DNA of 64,000 bases from Kribbella soli. GTDB taxonomy: Bacteria; Actinomycetota; Actinomycetes; Propionibacteriales; Kribbellaceae. Positions within the stretch are counted from its first letter, which is position 1. The number at the start of each line of letters is the position of its first letter. This document shows positions 41,955 to 51,137 of the stretch, piece after piece. Where the stretch lies: positions 2,728,001 to 2,792,000 of the forward strand of contig NZ_SJJZ01000001.1 in NCBI RefSeq assembly GCF_004331345.1, given 5' to 3'. A model generated the notes under the pieces. It made no database searches and was not told the DNA's origin. It saw nothing but the letters and a program-made list of their open reading frames with translations. The position numbers were made by a program, and so were the translations under genes.

Positions 41955-43339
41955 GGCCTGATGTTCTGGTTCCGGCGGAACACGTTGTCCGGGTCGTACT
42001 TCCGCTTGATCTCCAGGAGCTTTGCGTACTTGTCGCCGTACGCCGCCTGGATCCGGGCCGCGTCGGGTTCGGCCATGCCGTTCACGTAGCTGCCGATGTT
42101 GACCATGTGCGGCCGCAGGGCGTCCCAGAACGTCCGCACCCACGTACGCTCCGCCTCCAGCGCCTCGAGGACCGGCGTCGTCGCGATCACGAACATCGCG
42201 TAGCGCTCGGAGCGCTGCCCGCTGAACGCGGTCGCGTCGTCTGCGGTCTCGAGGTAGCCATGGTCGAGGTGGTAGAAGAGCGAGACCGACAGCGGCGACG
42301 TCTTCCGTGGGAAGTGCTCCATGATCACGTCGATCGCCTCGTCGGTCAGCGCCTCGAGGTACGTGCCCTTCTCGTAGTGGTACGCCCCCCACGCGTTCGG
42401 CTCGTCGAGCAGTTGCTGCACCGCGACGTACGGCATCGGCGTCGAGAACTCGAACAGCGGCGGCATCGTGCTGCGCAACCGTTCCATCGCCTCGGCGTGC
42501 TGCTCGGGCGGCCCGAACCCCACAACCACCAGGGCGTATCCGAGCTTGAAGTGGTGCTCCTCCGGGACGAACGGCGCCGGCGGCGCGTTCAGGCAGGCGA
42601 TCATCACGTTGACTTCGCGCGGCAGCGCCGGGATCACCTCGCGGGCGGCCCGGAACAGTTCGCCGCCCTGCTCCGCGCCCCAGAACGCGATGCCGTAGTT
42701 CACGATCGGCCCGGCCGGGTGCAACCGGAACTCGAACTCGGTGACCACGCCGAAGTTGCCGCCTCCGCCGCGGACGGCCCAGAACAGGTCCGCGTTCTCG
42801 TCCGCCGCCGCGCGCCGGAGGCTGCCGTCCGCGGTGACGATCTGGACCGACTCCAGGTTGTCGATGCTGAGCCCGTGCAGCCGGGTCAGCAGACCCATGC
42901 CGCCGCCGAGCGTCAGCCCGCCGACACCCGTGTGGCTGACGATGCCGGCCGGTACGGCGAGACCGTACTCCTGCGTCGCGGCGTCGAGATCCCCGAGCTG
43001 CGCACCACCGGCGGCGCGGGCCCGGCGGGCCTCGGGATCCACCGACACCTGGTTGAGCAGGCTCAAATCGATCATCAGGCCGTCGTCCACCGACGACAGC
43101 CCGGCCATGCTGTGCGCGCCGCCGCGGACAGCGACCTCCAAGCCTTCGGCGACCGCATAGCGGACGGCGGCCTGCACATCCGCGGCCGACCGTGGCCGCA
43201 CGATCACCGCCGGATGCCGGTCGTGCTCGGCGTTCCAGAGCCGCCGTGCCTCGTCGTACCCGTCCTCGCCCGGCCGGAGTGCCAGCCCCTCCAGGGCCGC
43301 GCGTAACGCGTCGAATCCGGTTTCCGCAAGCTGAGTCAT
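41951..43339 (-). CDS. FAD-linked oxidase with BBE (berberine bridge enzyme-like) end
   Basis: 462 residues, PCMH-type FAD-binding fold. VIVRPRSAADVQAAVRYA, AVRGGAHSMAGLSSVDDGL (the His here usually bonds covalently to the FAD 8-alpha carbon), GGGMGLLTRLHGLSIDN and VRGGGGNFGVVTEFEF are typical. No Cys is found at the usual second attachment site, so a single covalent link is likely. The C-terminal PDAARIQAAYGDKYAKLLEIK and DPDNVFRRNQNIRP is the BBE substrate-domain end. Oxidises an alcohol or sugar using oxygen. No signal peptide visible. Its role beside the acyl module is unclear. Confidence 0.88.
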   Translation of the reverse strand: MTQLAETGFDALRAALEGLALRPGEDGYDEARRLWNAEHDRHPAVIVRPRSAADVQAAVRYAVAEGLEVAVRGGAHSMAGLSSVDDGLMIDLSLLNQVSVDPEARRARAAGGAQLGDLDAATQEYGLAVPAGIVSHTGVGGLTLGGGMGLLTRLHGLSIDNLESVQIVTADGSLRRAAADENADLFWAVRGGGGNFGVVTEFEFRLHPAGPIVNYGIAFWGAEQGGELFRAAREVIPALPREVNVMIACLNAPPAPFVPEEHHFKLGYALVVVGFGPPEQHAEAMERLRSTMPPLFEFSTPMPYVAVQQLLDEPNAWGAYHYEKGTYLEALTDEAIDVIMEHFPRKTSPLSVSLFYHLDHGYLETADDATAFSGQRSERYAMFVIATTPVLEALEAERTWVRTFWDALRPHMVNIGSYVNGMAEPDAARIQAAYGDKYAKLLEIKRKYDPDNVFRRNQNIRP

Positions 43340-43453
43340 TGCTTCCCCTCCCCGATGTGGTGTCTCCAGTCAGCCTCCAGAGGCAAGGGTTTGTCCACAA
43401 GGGAACGGATTCCCGTTTGGGCGGGAACTTCGGTGGGTGTCAGACTCGACGGC

Positions 43454-44659
43454 GTGAGTGACCAGGAAATCCTGCGGTTGTTACCGATCACGGCCGCGGT
43501 CGTTGCCGTGCGCGACGATCGCGCGGACGCGCACCTGGCCCAGCTGGGTGCGTACGACGAGCGCGACCAGGCGCAGGTGGATCGTTGCGTGCAGGCGTTC
43601 CTCACCGGTCTGCTCCGCACCGCCTGGGAGCGCGGCTGGGCGCCGATCGACGTGGTCCAGCACGGCCGCCGCACGCTGGATGCCGGCGTCGAGCCGTTGC
43701 TGCTGGCTGCGATCTCGGCCGAACACCGCGGGTACCGGCCCGCCACGATCGACTCTCGCTGGCTCGGCCAACTGACAGATCTCGGCGTGCCGCAGCCCTT
43801 CACCGAGTTGAGCCTGACCGCCTGGGCGGCCGGTGCCCGCGTCGGCCGCTACCTCACGCTGCATCACGCCCTGTCCCTGGCAGGCTTCCTCCAGACCCTG
43901 CCGGTCCTGGCTCGGCTCTATCCGCTACCCGGTACGACGGTCCGCCGTACGCAGCCCGCCGTACCGGCGAACGGGAAGATGCTCGCGCGGATCCGCGGCC
44001 TGCTGGCGAAGGCGGAGGCGACCGAGTTCCCGGATGAGGCGGAAGCGCTGTCCGGTAAGGCGCAGGAGCTGATGGCGAAGTTCTCCTTGGACAGTGCGTT
44101 GGTGGAGGCGGAGGTGGAGATCCCGGACGATTCCGCTGGCCGCCGGTTGTGGGTCGAGACGCCGTATGTCTCGGCCAAGGCGCAGTTGGTCGGCGCGGTG
44201 GCGGCGGCGAATCGGTGCCGCACCGTCGTGATCGACGAACTGGCCGTCGTCACCATCGTCGGCGCCGAGGTGGACCTGCAGCACACCGAGATCCTCAGCA
44301 CCTCCCTGCTGGTGCAGGCGAACCGCGCGATGCTTGCTGCAGGCAAACACATCGGCCATCGGGGCGAGTCCCGGACGCGATCGTTCCGGCAGTCGTTCCT
44401 GATGGCCTACGCGCAGCGGATCGGCGAGCGCTTGGAGCAGACCGCGGCGGCGACCCAGGCCGCCGTACCCGAAGCGGCTGCGGACCGTCTCCTGCCGGTG
44501 CTCGCCAAGCGGGAGGAGCAGGTCGACGCGCTGTTCGCCCAGCTGTTCCCGAACACGACCACCCGGCGGACCCGGATCACCAACGGCGCGGGGTGGAACG
44601 CGGGCGTGACCGCTGCCGACCAGGCCCAGCTCGAGGCCCGCCGGCAGGTACGCCGGTGA
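43454..44659 (+). CDS. DUF2786-containing protein
   Basis: About 401 residues from a GTG at 43454 with CAGACT 7 nt upstream; the reading frame is open further back but that part is intergenic in character and lacks start signals. The middle has the DUF2786 core: MLARIRGLLAKAEATEFPDE, AEALSGKAQELMAKFSLDSA. The following part, with YVSAKAQLVGAVAAANRCR and VGAEVDLQHTEILSTSLLVQ, is the usual C-terminal extension of actinobacterial members. The function of the family is unknown; the extension suggests a peptidase-like or phage-type fold. Ends by GTGA overlap with the epimerase gene. Confidence 0.8.
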   Translation: MSDQEILRLLPITAAVVAVRDDRADAHLAQLGAYDERDQAQVDRCVQAFLTGLLRTAWERGWAPIDVVQHGRRTLDAGVEPLLLAAISAEHRGYRPATIDSRWLGQLTDLGVPQPFTELSLTAWAAGARVGRYLTLHHALSLAGFLQTLPVLARLYPLPGTTVRRTQPAVPANGKMLARIRGLLAKAEATEFPDEAEALSGKAQELMAKFSLDSALVEAEVEIPDDSAGRRLWVETPYVSAKAQLVGAVAAANRCRTVVIDELAVVTIVGAEVDLQHTEILSTSLLVQANRAMLAAGKHIGHRGESRTRSFRQSFLMAYAQRIGERLEQTAAATQAAVPEAAADRLLPVLAKREEQVDALFAQLFPNTTTRRTRITNGAGWNAGVTAADQAQLEARRQVRR

Positions 44660-45174
44660 GGATCGAGGAGACCGGAATCCCCGGCGTACTGCGGATCCAG
44701 CTGGAGGTGCAGCCGAACGACGACGGATGGTTCAAGGAGAACTTCCATCACGGGAAGCTGGCCGAGCTCGGGATGGAGGTTGTGCAGCACAACGTCGCGT
44801 ACTTCGAAGCGGCCGGCATCGTCCGCGGGATCCACGCCGAGCCCTGGGACAAGTACCTGTCGCCGTCGTCCGGACGGGTGTTCGCCGCGATCGTCGACCT
44901 CCGCTCCGGTGACGGCTTCGGCCAGGTGGAGACGTTCGAGCTCGGTACGTCGGACGCGCTCTACGTGCCCCGTGGTGTCGGGAACTCGTTCTGCACGCTG
45001 ACGTCGCACACGACCTACAACTTCCTGGTGAACGAGCACTGGTCGCCGGAGCGGGTGGCCGTGGACCTGTTCGATCCGGAGCTGGCGATCGCGTGGCCGC
45101 TCGAGCAGCTCAAGTACACCGAGCGCGACGCCGGGAACCCTTCGCTGGAAGAGCTCAGGAGGCAGCGGGCCTGA
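44656..45174 (+). CDS. RmlC-like cupin, dTDP-4-dehydrorhamnose 3,5-epimerase family
   Basis: 172 residues from the GTG at 44656. RmlC outline: VQPNDDGWFKENFHHGKLAE in the N terminus (the Asp-Gly-x-Phe-x-Glu-x-Phe of the family), VVQHNVAYFEAAGIVRGIHA with the catalytic His near residue 60, GRVFAAIVDLRSGDGFGQVE and ALYVPRGVGNSFCTLTSHTT, where the canonical Pro-x-Gly-x-x-His Phe is changed. The Tyr acid appears within the TTYNFLVNEHW segment. No RmlA, B or D is in the window, so it may work on another dTDP- or UDP-4-keto sugar. Translationally coupled to the DUF2786 gene. Confidence 0.8.
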   Translation: MRIEETGIPGVLRIQLEVQPNDDGWFKENFHHGKLAELGMEVVQHNVAYFEAAGIVRGIHAEPWDKYLSPSSGRVFAAIVDLRSGDGFGQVETFELGTSDALYVPRGVGNSFCTLTSHTTYNFLVNEHWSPERVAVDLFDPELAIAWPLEQLKYTERDAGNPSLEELRRQRA

Positions 45175-45733
45175 GCCCGCAGAGCACGATGTCGAGCAGG
45201 CGGTGGGCCTGCTCGGGCGCGATGTCGCGGCCCATGTTGATCCCGCCGACGAGCCGCAGGACGTCCATCAGCTCCAGATCGGCCCGAACCTCGCCGGCCG
45301 CCTTCGCCTTGTCCAGCAGAAGATGTCCGGCCTCCTGCACGTTCGCCTTGCAGATCTGGAAGAACGGCGATTCCTTGCCCAGCTCAACGGTCAGTTCACT
45401 GGCCAGGCTGCCCTTGGACAGTCCGTACCCGAGGAAGCTGCGCAGCCACGCCGCCAGCGCGTCGAACGGCGCCAGCTCCCGGTCGAAGTCGTACGCACGG
45501 TCGCAGACGGACTGGATCTCCTCCACGTAAACGGCCTCGAGCAGTGCGGTCCGGCTGGGGAACCGGCGGTACAGCGTGCCGATGCCGACGCCGGCCCGGC
45601 GGGCGATCTCCTCGAGTGAAGTGTCGGTGCCGTGCTTGGCGAACGTCTCCCGGGCGGCCGTCACCAGGCGGTCGTAGTTCCGGGCCGCGTCCGCACGGGT
45701 CGGACGTGCGCACGGCAAGGGTTGTGGCGCCAT
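45155..45733 (-). CDS. TetR-family repressor of the adjacent efflux pump
   Basis: 192 residues. HTH at about 20-65: YDRLVTAARETFAKHGTDTS, LEEIARRAGVGIGTLYRRFPS and RTALLEAVY are a textbook TetR N terminus. The start at 45733 has AGGAGG upstream and agrees with family length. The C-terminal ligand domain ends ALRLVGGINMGRDIAPEQA-like, as in SbtR/YcnC-type regulators. It is divergent from an EmrB-type transporter gene, with a symmetrical operator over the transporter promoter between them, so it very likely represses that gene until a ligand binds. Its 3' end overlaps the epimerase gene by 20 bp. Confidence 0.92.
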   Translation of the reverse strand: MAPQPLPCARPTRADAARNYDRLVTAARETFAKHGTDTSLEEIARRAGVGIGTLYRRFPSRTALLEAVYVEEIQSVCDRAYDFDRELAPFDALAAWLRSFLGYGLSKGSLASELTVELGKESPFFQICKANVQEAGHLLLDKAKAAGEVRADLELMDVLRLVGGINMGRDIAPEQAHRLLDIVLCGLRPAAS

Positions 45734-45766
45734 CCAGCCTCCTCGCAGATCCGCCAAACATATCGC

Positions 45767-45817
45767 TTGCAAAGCGGAGGATGCCTCCGTATCGTATCCG
45801 GAGGAGCGCTCCGCTTT
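45767..45817 (+). promoter_or_regulatory. Efflux-gene promoter overlapped by a TetR-type operator
   Basis: Promoter: TTGCAA (45767-45772), 17-bp spacer, TATCGT (45790-45795). Operator: the 47-bp stretch 45771-45817 is an imperfect palindrome whose ends, AAAGCGGAG and CTCCGCTTT, match perfectly. It contains two smaller inverted repeats, CGGAGG-ATG-CCTCCG in the promoter spacer and CGGAGGAGCGCTCCG just after the -10. Binding of the TetR protein here would block transcription of the pump gene; the divergent tetR promoter is likely covered too. Confidence 0.75.
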
Positions 45818-45854
45818 CTGTCTCAACTGTAGCCCCTCTGGGGTAAGGAGCAAT

Positions 45855-47333
45855 ATGTCGGCAACATCCGCGGCGCCGGCCGGCGCCACCTCGGGCACGC
45901 CTGCGCGGCGGCCGGGGATCGTGCTCGCGGTCATCCTGGTCACCCAGTTGATGGTGATCCTCGACGCGACCGTCGTGAACATCGCAATGCCTCACATCCA
46001 GCAGGCCCTGCACTTCAGCCCGTCCAGCCTGTCGTGGGTGCAGAACGCCTACGCGCTCGCGTTCGGCGGCCTGCTCCTGCTCGGCGCCCGTGCCGGTGAC
46101 CTGCTCGGTCGCCGCCGGGTGTTCCTCACCGGCGTCAGCGTCTTCACGCTCGCCTCGTTGCTCGGAGGCCTCGCGCCGAGCGCCGAATTACTGCTCGCCG
46201 CCCGCGTTCTGCAAGGCATCGGCGGTGCGATCGCGGCGCCGGCGGCCCTGACGCTGCTGATGCTCACGTACCGCGAAGGTCCCGAGCGGATGAAGGCACT
46301 CGGCTACTACAGCCTGATCTCGTCCGGCGGCGGCAGCGTCGGCCTGGTGCTCGGGGGCATGCTGACCGACTGGGCGTCGTGGCGCTGGGGCCTGTTCATC
46401 AACGTGCCCATCGGTGTGGCGCTGATCCTGACGGCCCGCCAGGTGCTGACCGAGACCGAGCCTGAGACCGGCCGGTTCGACGTGGCCGGGGCGGTCACCT
46501 CGACCCTCGGAATCACGTCGCTCGTCTACGGCTTCATCCGGGTGGCAGAGAAGGGCTGGACCGCCACCGAGGTCCTGGTGGCGTTCGCCGCGGGCGTGGT
46601 GCTGCTGGTCTCGTTCGTGCTGATCGAGCGCCGCGTCAGCCACCCGATCGTGCCACTGCGGCTGTTCCGGTCGGCGACCCGGACGGCGTCGTACCTGACC
46701 ATGCTGCTGATCGTCGGGACGATGTTCGGGATGTTCTTCTTCCTCACGCAGTACCTGCAGGGAGTGCTCGGGCTCAAGCCGTTCGCAGCGGGCCTGGCGT
46801 TCCTGCCACTGACGGGTCTGCTCTTCGCCCAGTCGCGAGTGGTGCCGAAGCTGATTGCCCGGATCGACGGCGCGAAACTGATGCTGGCCGGCTCGACACT
46901 GGTCACGCTCGGGACGATCTGGCTGACTCGGCTGGACTCGCACAGCACCTACCTGCACGACGTCGTCGGTCCGCTGCTGCTGTTCGGCGCGGGCGCCGGG
47001 ATGATCTTCATCCCGCTCGTCGGCCGGGCCATCTCGGGCGTCGCACCGGAGGACTCAGGTGCCGCGTCCGGCATGCTGAACGTGGTCCAGCAGGTCGGCG
47101 GCGCGCTCGGCCTGGGCATCCTGGTCACGATCTTCGGTACGGCGAGCCGCAACTCGACGTCGACGATCCCCCGGGAGGTGCTGGTCGACGGCGTCCACGC
47201 CGCGTTCGTCGGATCGCTGGTCTACGCGGCGGTGAGCCTGGCGATGATCGTGTTCACGGTCCAGCCGTGGAAGTGGTTCCGCGGCAAGCCCGAGCTCGTC
47301 GAGACCCCGGTCGTCGTGGACTCACACGTCTGA
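45855..47333 (+). CDS. EmrB/QacA-family MFS multidrug efflux transporter (14 helices)
   Basis: 492 residues with 14 predicted membrane helices, DHA2 family. Motif D1 in the first helix is LVTQLMVILDATVVNIAMPH. Motif A appears as RAGDLLGRRRVFLTG. Motif C as RVLQGIGGAIAAPAALTLLM, and SSGGGSVGLVLGGMLTDWASW is typical antiporter helix 5. AAGGAG lies 4 nt before the ATG. The gene faces a TetR repressor and its promoter carries a palindromic operator, the usual arrangement for drug- or antibiotic-inducible pumps. The stop overlaps the following convergent gene by 12 bp. Confidence 0.93.
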   Translation: MSATSAAPAGATSGTPARRPGIVLAVILVTQLMVILDATVVNIAMPHIQQALHFSPSSLSWVQNAYALAFGGLLLLGARAGDLLGRRRVFLTGVSVFTLASLLGGLAPSAELLLAARVLQGIGGAIAAPAALTLLMLTYREGPERMKALGYYSLISSGGGSVGLVLGGMLTDWASWRWGLFINVPIGVALILTARQVLTETEPETGRFDVAGAVTSTLGITSLVYGFIRVAEKGWTATEVLVAFAAGVVLLVSFVLIERRVSHPIVPLRLFRSATRTASYLTMLLIVGTMFGMFFFLTQYLQGVLGLKPFAAGLAFLPLTGLLFAQSRVVPKLIARIDGAKLMLAGSTLVTLGTIWLTRLDSHSTYLHDVVGPLLLFGAGAGMIFIPLVGRAISGVAPEDSGAASGMLNVVQQVGGALGLGILVTIFGTASRNSTSTIPREVLVDGVHAAFVGSLVYAAVSLAMIVFTVQPWKWFRGKPELVETPVVVDSHV

Positions 47334-48302
47334 CGGGATGGGCAGCGCGTAGCTGGTGAACTTGTTGTGAGTGGTGAAACCGAGGTTCTCGTACAGGCCG
47401 AGCGCACCGGTCGGGTTGTCGGCGTCGACGCCGAGCGCAGCCCGCTGGTATCCGGCCTGTGCGGCCTCGGCCAGCACCTTCGCGATCGCTCCGCGGGCCA
47501 GACCGCGGCCGCGGTACGCGCGCCGCGTGCCGACCTGGCCGATGTACAGCTCCCGGACCCCGGTCGCTTCGGTGTCCGCCTCCCACTCGTAGCCGTTGAC
47601 GTACGCCGCGACGGTCTCACCGTCCAGCACCAGGTATGACTGCGCGCCACGGAACGCCCGCGATCCGACGTTCCGGGATCGCCAGACCGCCGGGTCCGGC
47701 GGCGCCCAGCCCCAGTGGTCGGAGAAGGCCTCGAAGTGGGCCAGCCGCAAAGCTTCCTCGTACGACGGGTCGTACGACGTCAGCCGCAGTCCGTCGGCGA
47801 TCGACGCTTCGGGCACCGGCTGGTCGAGCGGCCGCCGCATGTCGAAGAAGAACCGCTCGGCCTTGAAGTCCAGGCTCTCCAGCAGGCTGATCGCGCTGAC
47901 GTTGTTACTGGCCGCGCCGACGCCGACCTGGCCGGGAAAGTCTGGGTGGGTGGCGGCGTGCAGTTCGCCGGCGCGCTTGATCAGCCAGCGCATCAGCGTC
48001 GTACCCAGGCCGCGCCGGCGCCACTCCGGATCGATGGTGCCCCCGACGTGCACCCGGTCGACGTCCACCACGGACGGCGAGACGTGAACCATGCCGTAGC
48101 CGATCATCCGGCCGTCGGCCCACAGGCTGATGGTGTCCTGGGCGAGGTTGAAGTTCGGGCGGTCCAGCTGCTCGGCGAGATCCTCCGCGCTGAAGTGCTC
48201 GCCCTCCTGGTCGACCTTCTCCGCGGCAGCCGTCAACACCGCCCACGCCTCGACGTCGGCCTTCTCCATCGGACGCGCTTCGATCCCCTCCGGCCAGCTC
48301 AT
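47322..48302 (-). CDS. Double-GNAT acetyltransferase
   Basis: 326 residues with two GNAT domains. First (about 7-160): VDRVHVGGTIDPEWRRRGLG followed by TTLMRWLIKRA, and NNVSAISLLESLDFKAER. Second (about 175-322): RELYIGQVGTRRAYRGRGLA followed by RGAIAKVLAEA, then NPTGALGLYENLGFTTHN. Both acetyl-CoA loops (Arg-Arg-Arg-Gly-Leu-Gly and Tyr-Arg-Gly-Arg-Gly-Leu) look intact. This two-domain form is that of mycothiol synthase MshD and of many other actinobacterial acetyltransferases. MshD-specific residues cannot be confirmed by eye, so no gene name is given. Confidence 0.82.
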   Translation of the reverse strand: MSWPEGIEARPMEKADVEAWAVLTAAAEKVDQEGEHFSAEDLAEQLDRPNFNLAQDTISLWADGRMIGYGMVHVSPSVVDVDRVHVGGTIDPEWRRRGLGTTLMRWLIKRAGELHAATHPDFPGQVGVGAASNNVSAISLLESLDFKAERFFFDMRRPLDQPVPEASIADGLRLTSYDPSYEEALRLAHFEAFSDHWGWAPPDPAVWRSRNVGSRAFRGAQSYLVLDGETVAAYVNGYEWEADTEATGVRELYIGQVGTRRAYRGRGLARGAIAKVLAEAAQAGYQRAALGVDADNPTGALGLYENLGFTTHNKFTSYALPIPSDV

Positions 48303-48338
48303 GCGTCGAAGGTACGACGTTCGCGCCGTGACGGCACG

Positions 48339-49394
48339 TCAATTAGTCAGTTGCTCGGCCAGCCAGCGCACCGCCATCGGGTAGCGGTACTCGATGCCGC
48401 CATGGGTGCCCTCGAACAGCTCGAAGTGGATCCGCTCGTCCGCGAGGCCGGTTTCCCGCGCAGCGCGGTGGAACGCGGTCGCGCCGAGATCCAGGTAGTA
48501 CTCGTCCTGTCTGCCCGCGTCGATCCACACCGCGCGCAGCGATCGCAGCGCGTCGGCGTACTGCGGCTCCTTCACCATCTCGACCGGGTCGCGGGACAGC
48601 CAGCGCGTCCAGATCTCCGGGACGATCGCGCCGAGGTCGTCGAACGGCAGCAGTACGGTGCCGTCGGGCTCAGCGGAGTACGCCGACGCGTAGCCGTACA
48701 TCTCCAGCAGGTGCAGGTCCTCGTTGGTGGTCCGACCGGTCTTCGTCGCGAGCACCTCGAAGTACTTCTCGTAGCTGCCGTCGTACTTGTCCCGCAGCGT
48801 CCGCGCACGCTCCGGGAACTCCGGCCGGTAGCAGACGTCGAAGAGCGCGTCCCCGGCGTGCGTTGCGAGTGCCCCGAACACGTCGGGACGCAGCAGCGGC
48901 GTCACCATCGCGGTGTAGCCACCGCTCGACTTGCCGGTGACCGCCCGGTGATCGCGGTCCGGGATGGTCCGGTACGTCGCATCGACCCACGGCACGATCT
49001 CGTCGCACAGATACGACTGGTACTGCCCCGTCCCGGGGGAGTCGAGGCACTGGCTGCCGCCGTACTTCGTCCATGAGTCGACGAACACCACGACGGCCCG
49101 CGGCACGCTCTCGTCCTGGAACATCGCGTCCAGCAACTCCGGGTACGGCTGCCGGAACGGGACCCGGTTGAACCACATACCGACGTGGCCGGTGTAGCCC
49201 ATCGTCACGTAGATCGACGGGTACCGGTCGGCGGAGTTGTCAGGGTCGTCGTACCCCGGCGGCAGGTACACCAGCACCGGCCGCTCGTGCGGATCGCCGA
49301 GCGGGTTCCCGCGGAGCAACTCACTCGTGTACGTCGTCTGGTCCAGACGTCCCTTGAACTCGGCCGACCACGGCAGCATTGGTCCTCCAGTCAT
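48339..49394 (-). CDS. Esterase of alpha/beta-hydrolase fold, enterochelin esterase-like
   Basis: 351 residues, no signal peptide. Esterase D/Fes-like pattern: RPVLVYLPPGYDDPDNSADR, YPSIYVTMGYTGHVGMWFNR, AVVVFVDSWTKYGGSQ, YLCDEIVPWVDATYRTI, and the nucleophile elbow AVTGKSSGGYTAM with the catalytic Ser. The acid is probably in VWIDAGRQDEYYLD, and the His in FELFEGTHGGIEYRYP. The ATG at 49394 directly follows the argS stop (TGAATG); a second ATG at 49379 with GGAGG just upstream is a possible alternative. Substrate unknown; it is co-directional with argS and may share its transcript. Confidence 0.82.
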   Translation of the reverse strand: MTGGPMLPWSAEFKGRLDQTTYTSELLRGNPLGDPHERPVLVYLPPGYDDPDNSADRYPSIYVTMGYTGHVGMWFNRVPFRQPYPELLDAMFQDESVPRAVVVFVDSWTKYGGSQCLDSPGTGQYQSYLCDEIVPWVDATYRTIPDRDHRAVTGKSSGGYTAMVTPLLRPDVFGALATHAGDALFDVCYRPEFPERARTLRDKYDGSYEKYFEVLATKTGRTTNEDLHLLEMYGYASAYSAEPDGTVLLPFDDLGAIVPEIWTRWLSRDPVEMVKEPQYADALRSLRAVWIDAGRQDEYYLDLGATAFHRAARETGLADERIHFELFEGTHGGIEYRYPMAVRWLAEQLTN

Positions 49395-51080
49395 TCACAT
49401 TGCATCAGGGGCCCCGATCCCCACCAGGCCGAGTCCATCCTGCAACACCTTCCGTGTCGCTGTGCAGAGGGCGATCCGGCTTGCTCTGGTCGCGCCCTCA
49501 CTGCTCAGCACCGGGCACTGCTCGTAGAAGGTGGAGAGCGCGGACGCGACGTCGTACAGGTAGGTGCAGAGTCTGTGCGGCTGGAGCGTCTGCGCGACCT
49601 GCTCGACGGTCGCGGCGAAGCCGGTGAGGAGGAGGGCCAGCCGTTGCTCGGCCGGGTCCTCCAGAGTGGTGACTTCGCCTGCTGACGTGCCGGCCTTGGC
49701 GAGCAGCCGGGTGAGCCGGGCGTGCGCGTACTGGAGGTACGGTCCGGTGTTGCCGGTCATCGCGACCATCCGGTCCAGGTCGAACACGTAGTCGTTACCC
49801 CGGTCGCTCGACAGGTCGGCGTACTTGACCGCACCGATCCCTACCGCACGAGCGGTCGCGGCCCGGTCGACGCCCTCCCGGCCGGCCAGCAGCCCGTCGG
49901 CCCGGGCGACCGCGCTCTCCAGCAGGTCCACGAGCTTGACGGTGCCGCCCTCCCTTGTTTTGAAGGGCTTTCCGTTCGGCCCGAGCACGGTGCCGAACGA
50001 GACGTGTTCCGCCGGCACGCTCCCCGGCAGCCAGCCGGCGGTCCGCGCGAGCGTGAAGATCATGTCGAAGTGCAAGGCCTGCCGGTGGTCCACGACGTAC
50101 ACGATCCGGTCCGCGTGCAACGTGCTCACCCGATGCCGTACGGCGGCAAGGTCGGTTGCGCTGTACCCGAATCCACCGTCGGACTTCCGCACGATCACCG
50201 GCAGCGGATCGCCGTCGCGACCGAGGAATCCTGGGAGGAAGGCGCACATCGCCCCGGCGGACTCGGTCAGCAGACCTTGCTGTTCGAGCTCGGCCACGAC
50301 CCGCGGCAGGTCGTCGTTGTACGCGCTCTCGCCGACGACGTCCGTCCGCTCGAGGTTGCTGCCGAGCAAGGCGTACACCTTGTCGAAGTCGTCCAGCGAC
50401 ACGTCGACCATGTGCCGCCACATCGCCCGCGTCTCCGGATCGCCCGACTGCAACGCGACGACCCGCAGCCGAGCCTTGTCCGCAAAGGTGCCGTCGGCAT
50501 CGAAATGCTTCCGGCTCCGCTCGTAGAGATTCTGCAATCCCTCCAGATCAAGGGATTCCGCGGAGATCCCTTCCTCGAGCAGCTGCTCGATCATCATCCC
50601 GTACTGCGTTCCCCAGTCGCCGACGTGATTTTGCCGGACCACGTCGTACCCGGCGAACCGGAGCACGTTGCACAACGCGTCGCCGATCACCGTCGACCGG
50701 AGATGGCCGACGTGCATCTGCTTCGCGACGTTGGGCTGCGAGTAGTCGACGACGACGCGCTGACCGTTGCTGCTAAAGGTTTCCGGCTCGTTGACCGCCT
50801 TCGCCAGGGTCTCCGGCAGCAAGGTCAGATTGATGAACCCCGGTCCGGCGATCTCTGGTGTCTGGCACAGGTCCTCGACCTGCAACAAGGCGACCAGGCG
50901 CGCGGCGACGTCCCGCGGCGATCGGCCGAGGGCGTTGCCGATCCGGAGCGCGAGATTGCTCTGGTAGTGGCCGAACTCGGGCTTCGTGCTCGACCGCAGC
51001 TCGGGATCGTACGACGTACCGAAGGCGGCCGCTGCGGCAGCGGACAGTCTGGTGGACAGGACAGGCAGAACTGCGGACAT
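49395..51080 (-). CDS. argS: Arginyl-tRNA synthetase
   Basis: Charges tRNA-Arg with arginine in the cytoplasm. 561 residues, normal length. Class I signature as VDYSQPNVAKQMHVGHLRST (HIGH motif HVGH). QNHVGDWGTQYGMMIEQLLE and FGYSATDLAAVRHR are characteristic of ArgS. The KMSK loop is replaced by KPFKTREGGTVKLVDL, as is usual in ArgS. The end carries the anticodon-binding DALR domain (QLALLLTGF-like, LCTYLYDVASALSTFYEQCP, RIALCTATRKVLQDGLGLVG). The ATG at 51080 has AAGGA 7 nt upstream. A 26-codon Arg-rich frame stands 57 bp upstream on the same strand and may regulate it. Confidence 0.96.
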   Translation of the reverse strand: MSAVLPVLSTRLSAAAAAAFGTSYDPELRSSTKPEFGHYQSNLALRIGNALGRSPRDVAARLVALLQVEDLCQTPEIAGPGFINLTLLPETLAKAVNEPETFSSNGQRVVVDYSQPNVAKQMHVGHLRSTVIGDALCNVLRFAGYDVVRQNHVGDWGTQYGMMIEQLLEEGISAESLDLEGLQNLYERSRKHFDADGTFADKARLRVVALQSGDPETRAMWRHMVDVSLDDFDKVYALLGSNLERTDVVGESAYNDDLPRVVAELEQQGLLTESAGAMCAFLPGFLGRDGDPLPVIVRKSDGGFGYSATDLAAVRHRVSTLHADRIVYVVDHRQALHFDMIFTLARTAGWLPGSVPAEHVSFGTVLGPNGKPFKTREGGTVKLVDLLESAVARADGLLAGREGVDRAATARAVGIGAVKYADLSSDRGNDYVFDLDRMVAMTGNTGPYLQYAHARLTRLLAKAGTSAGEVTTLEDPAEQRLALLLTGFAATVEQVAQTLQPHRLCTYLYDVASALSTFYEQCPVLSSEGATRASRIALCTATRKVLQDGLGLVGIGAPDAM

Positions 51081-51137
51081 GACGTGGTCCTTCAACAGTG
51101 TTGTTCAGATTGGCGCGACTGGAACAGGCTGAGGTGT

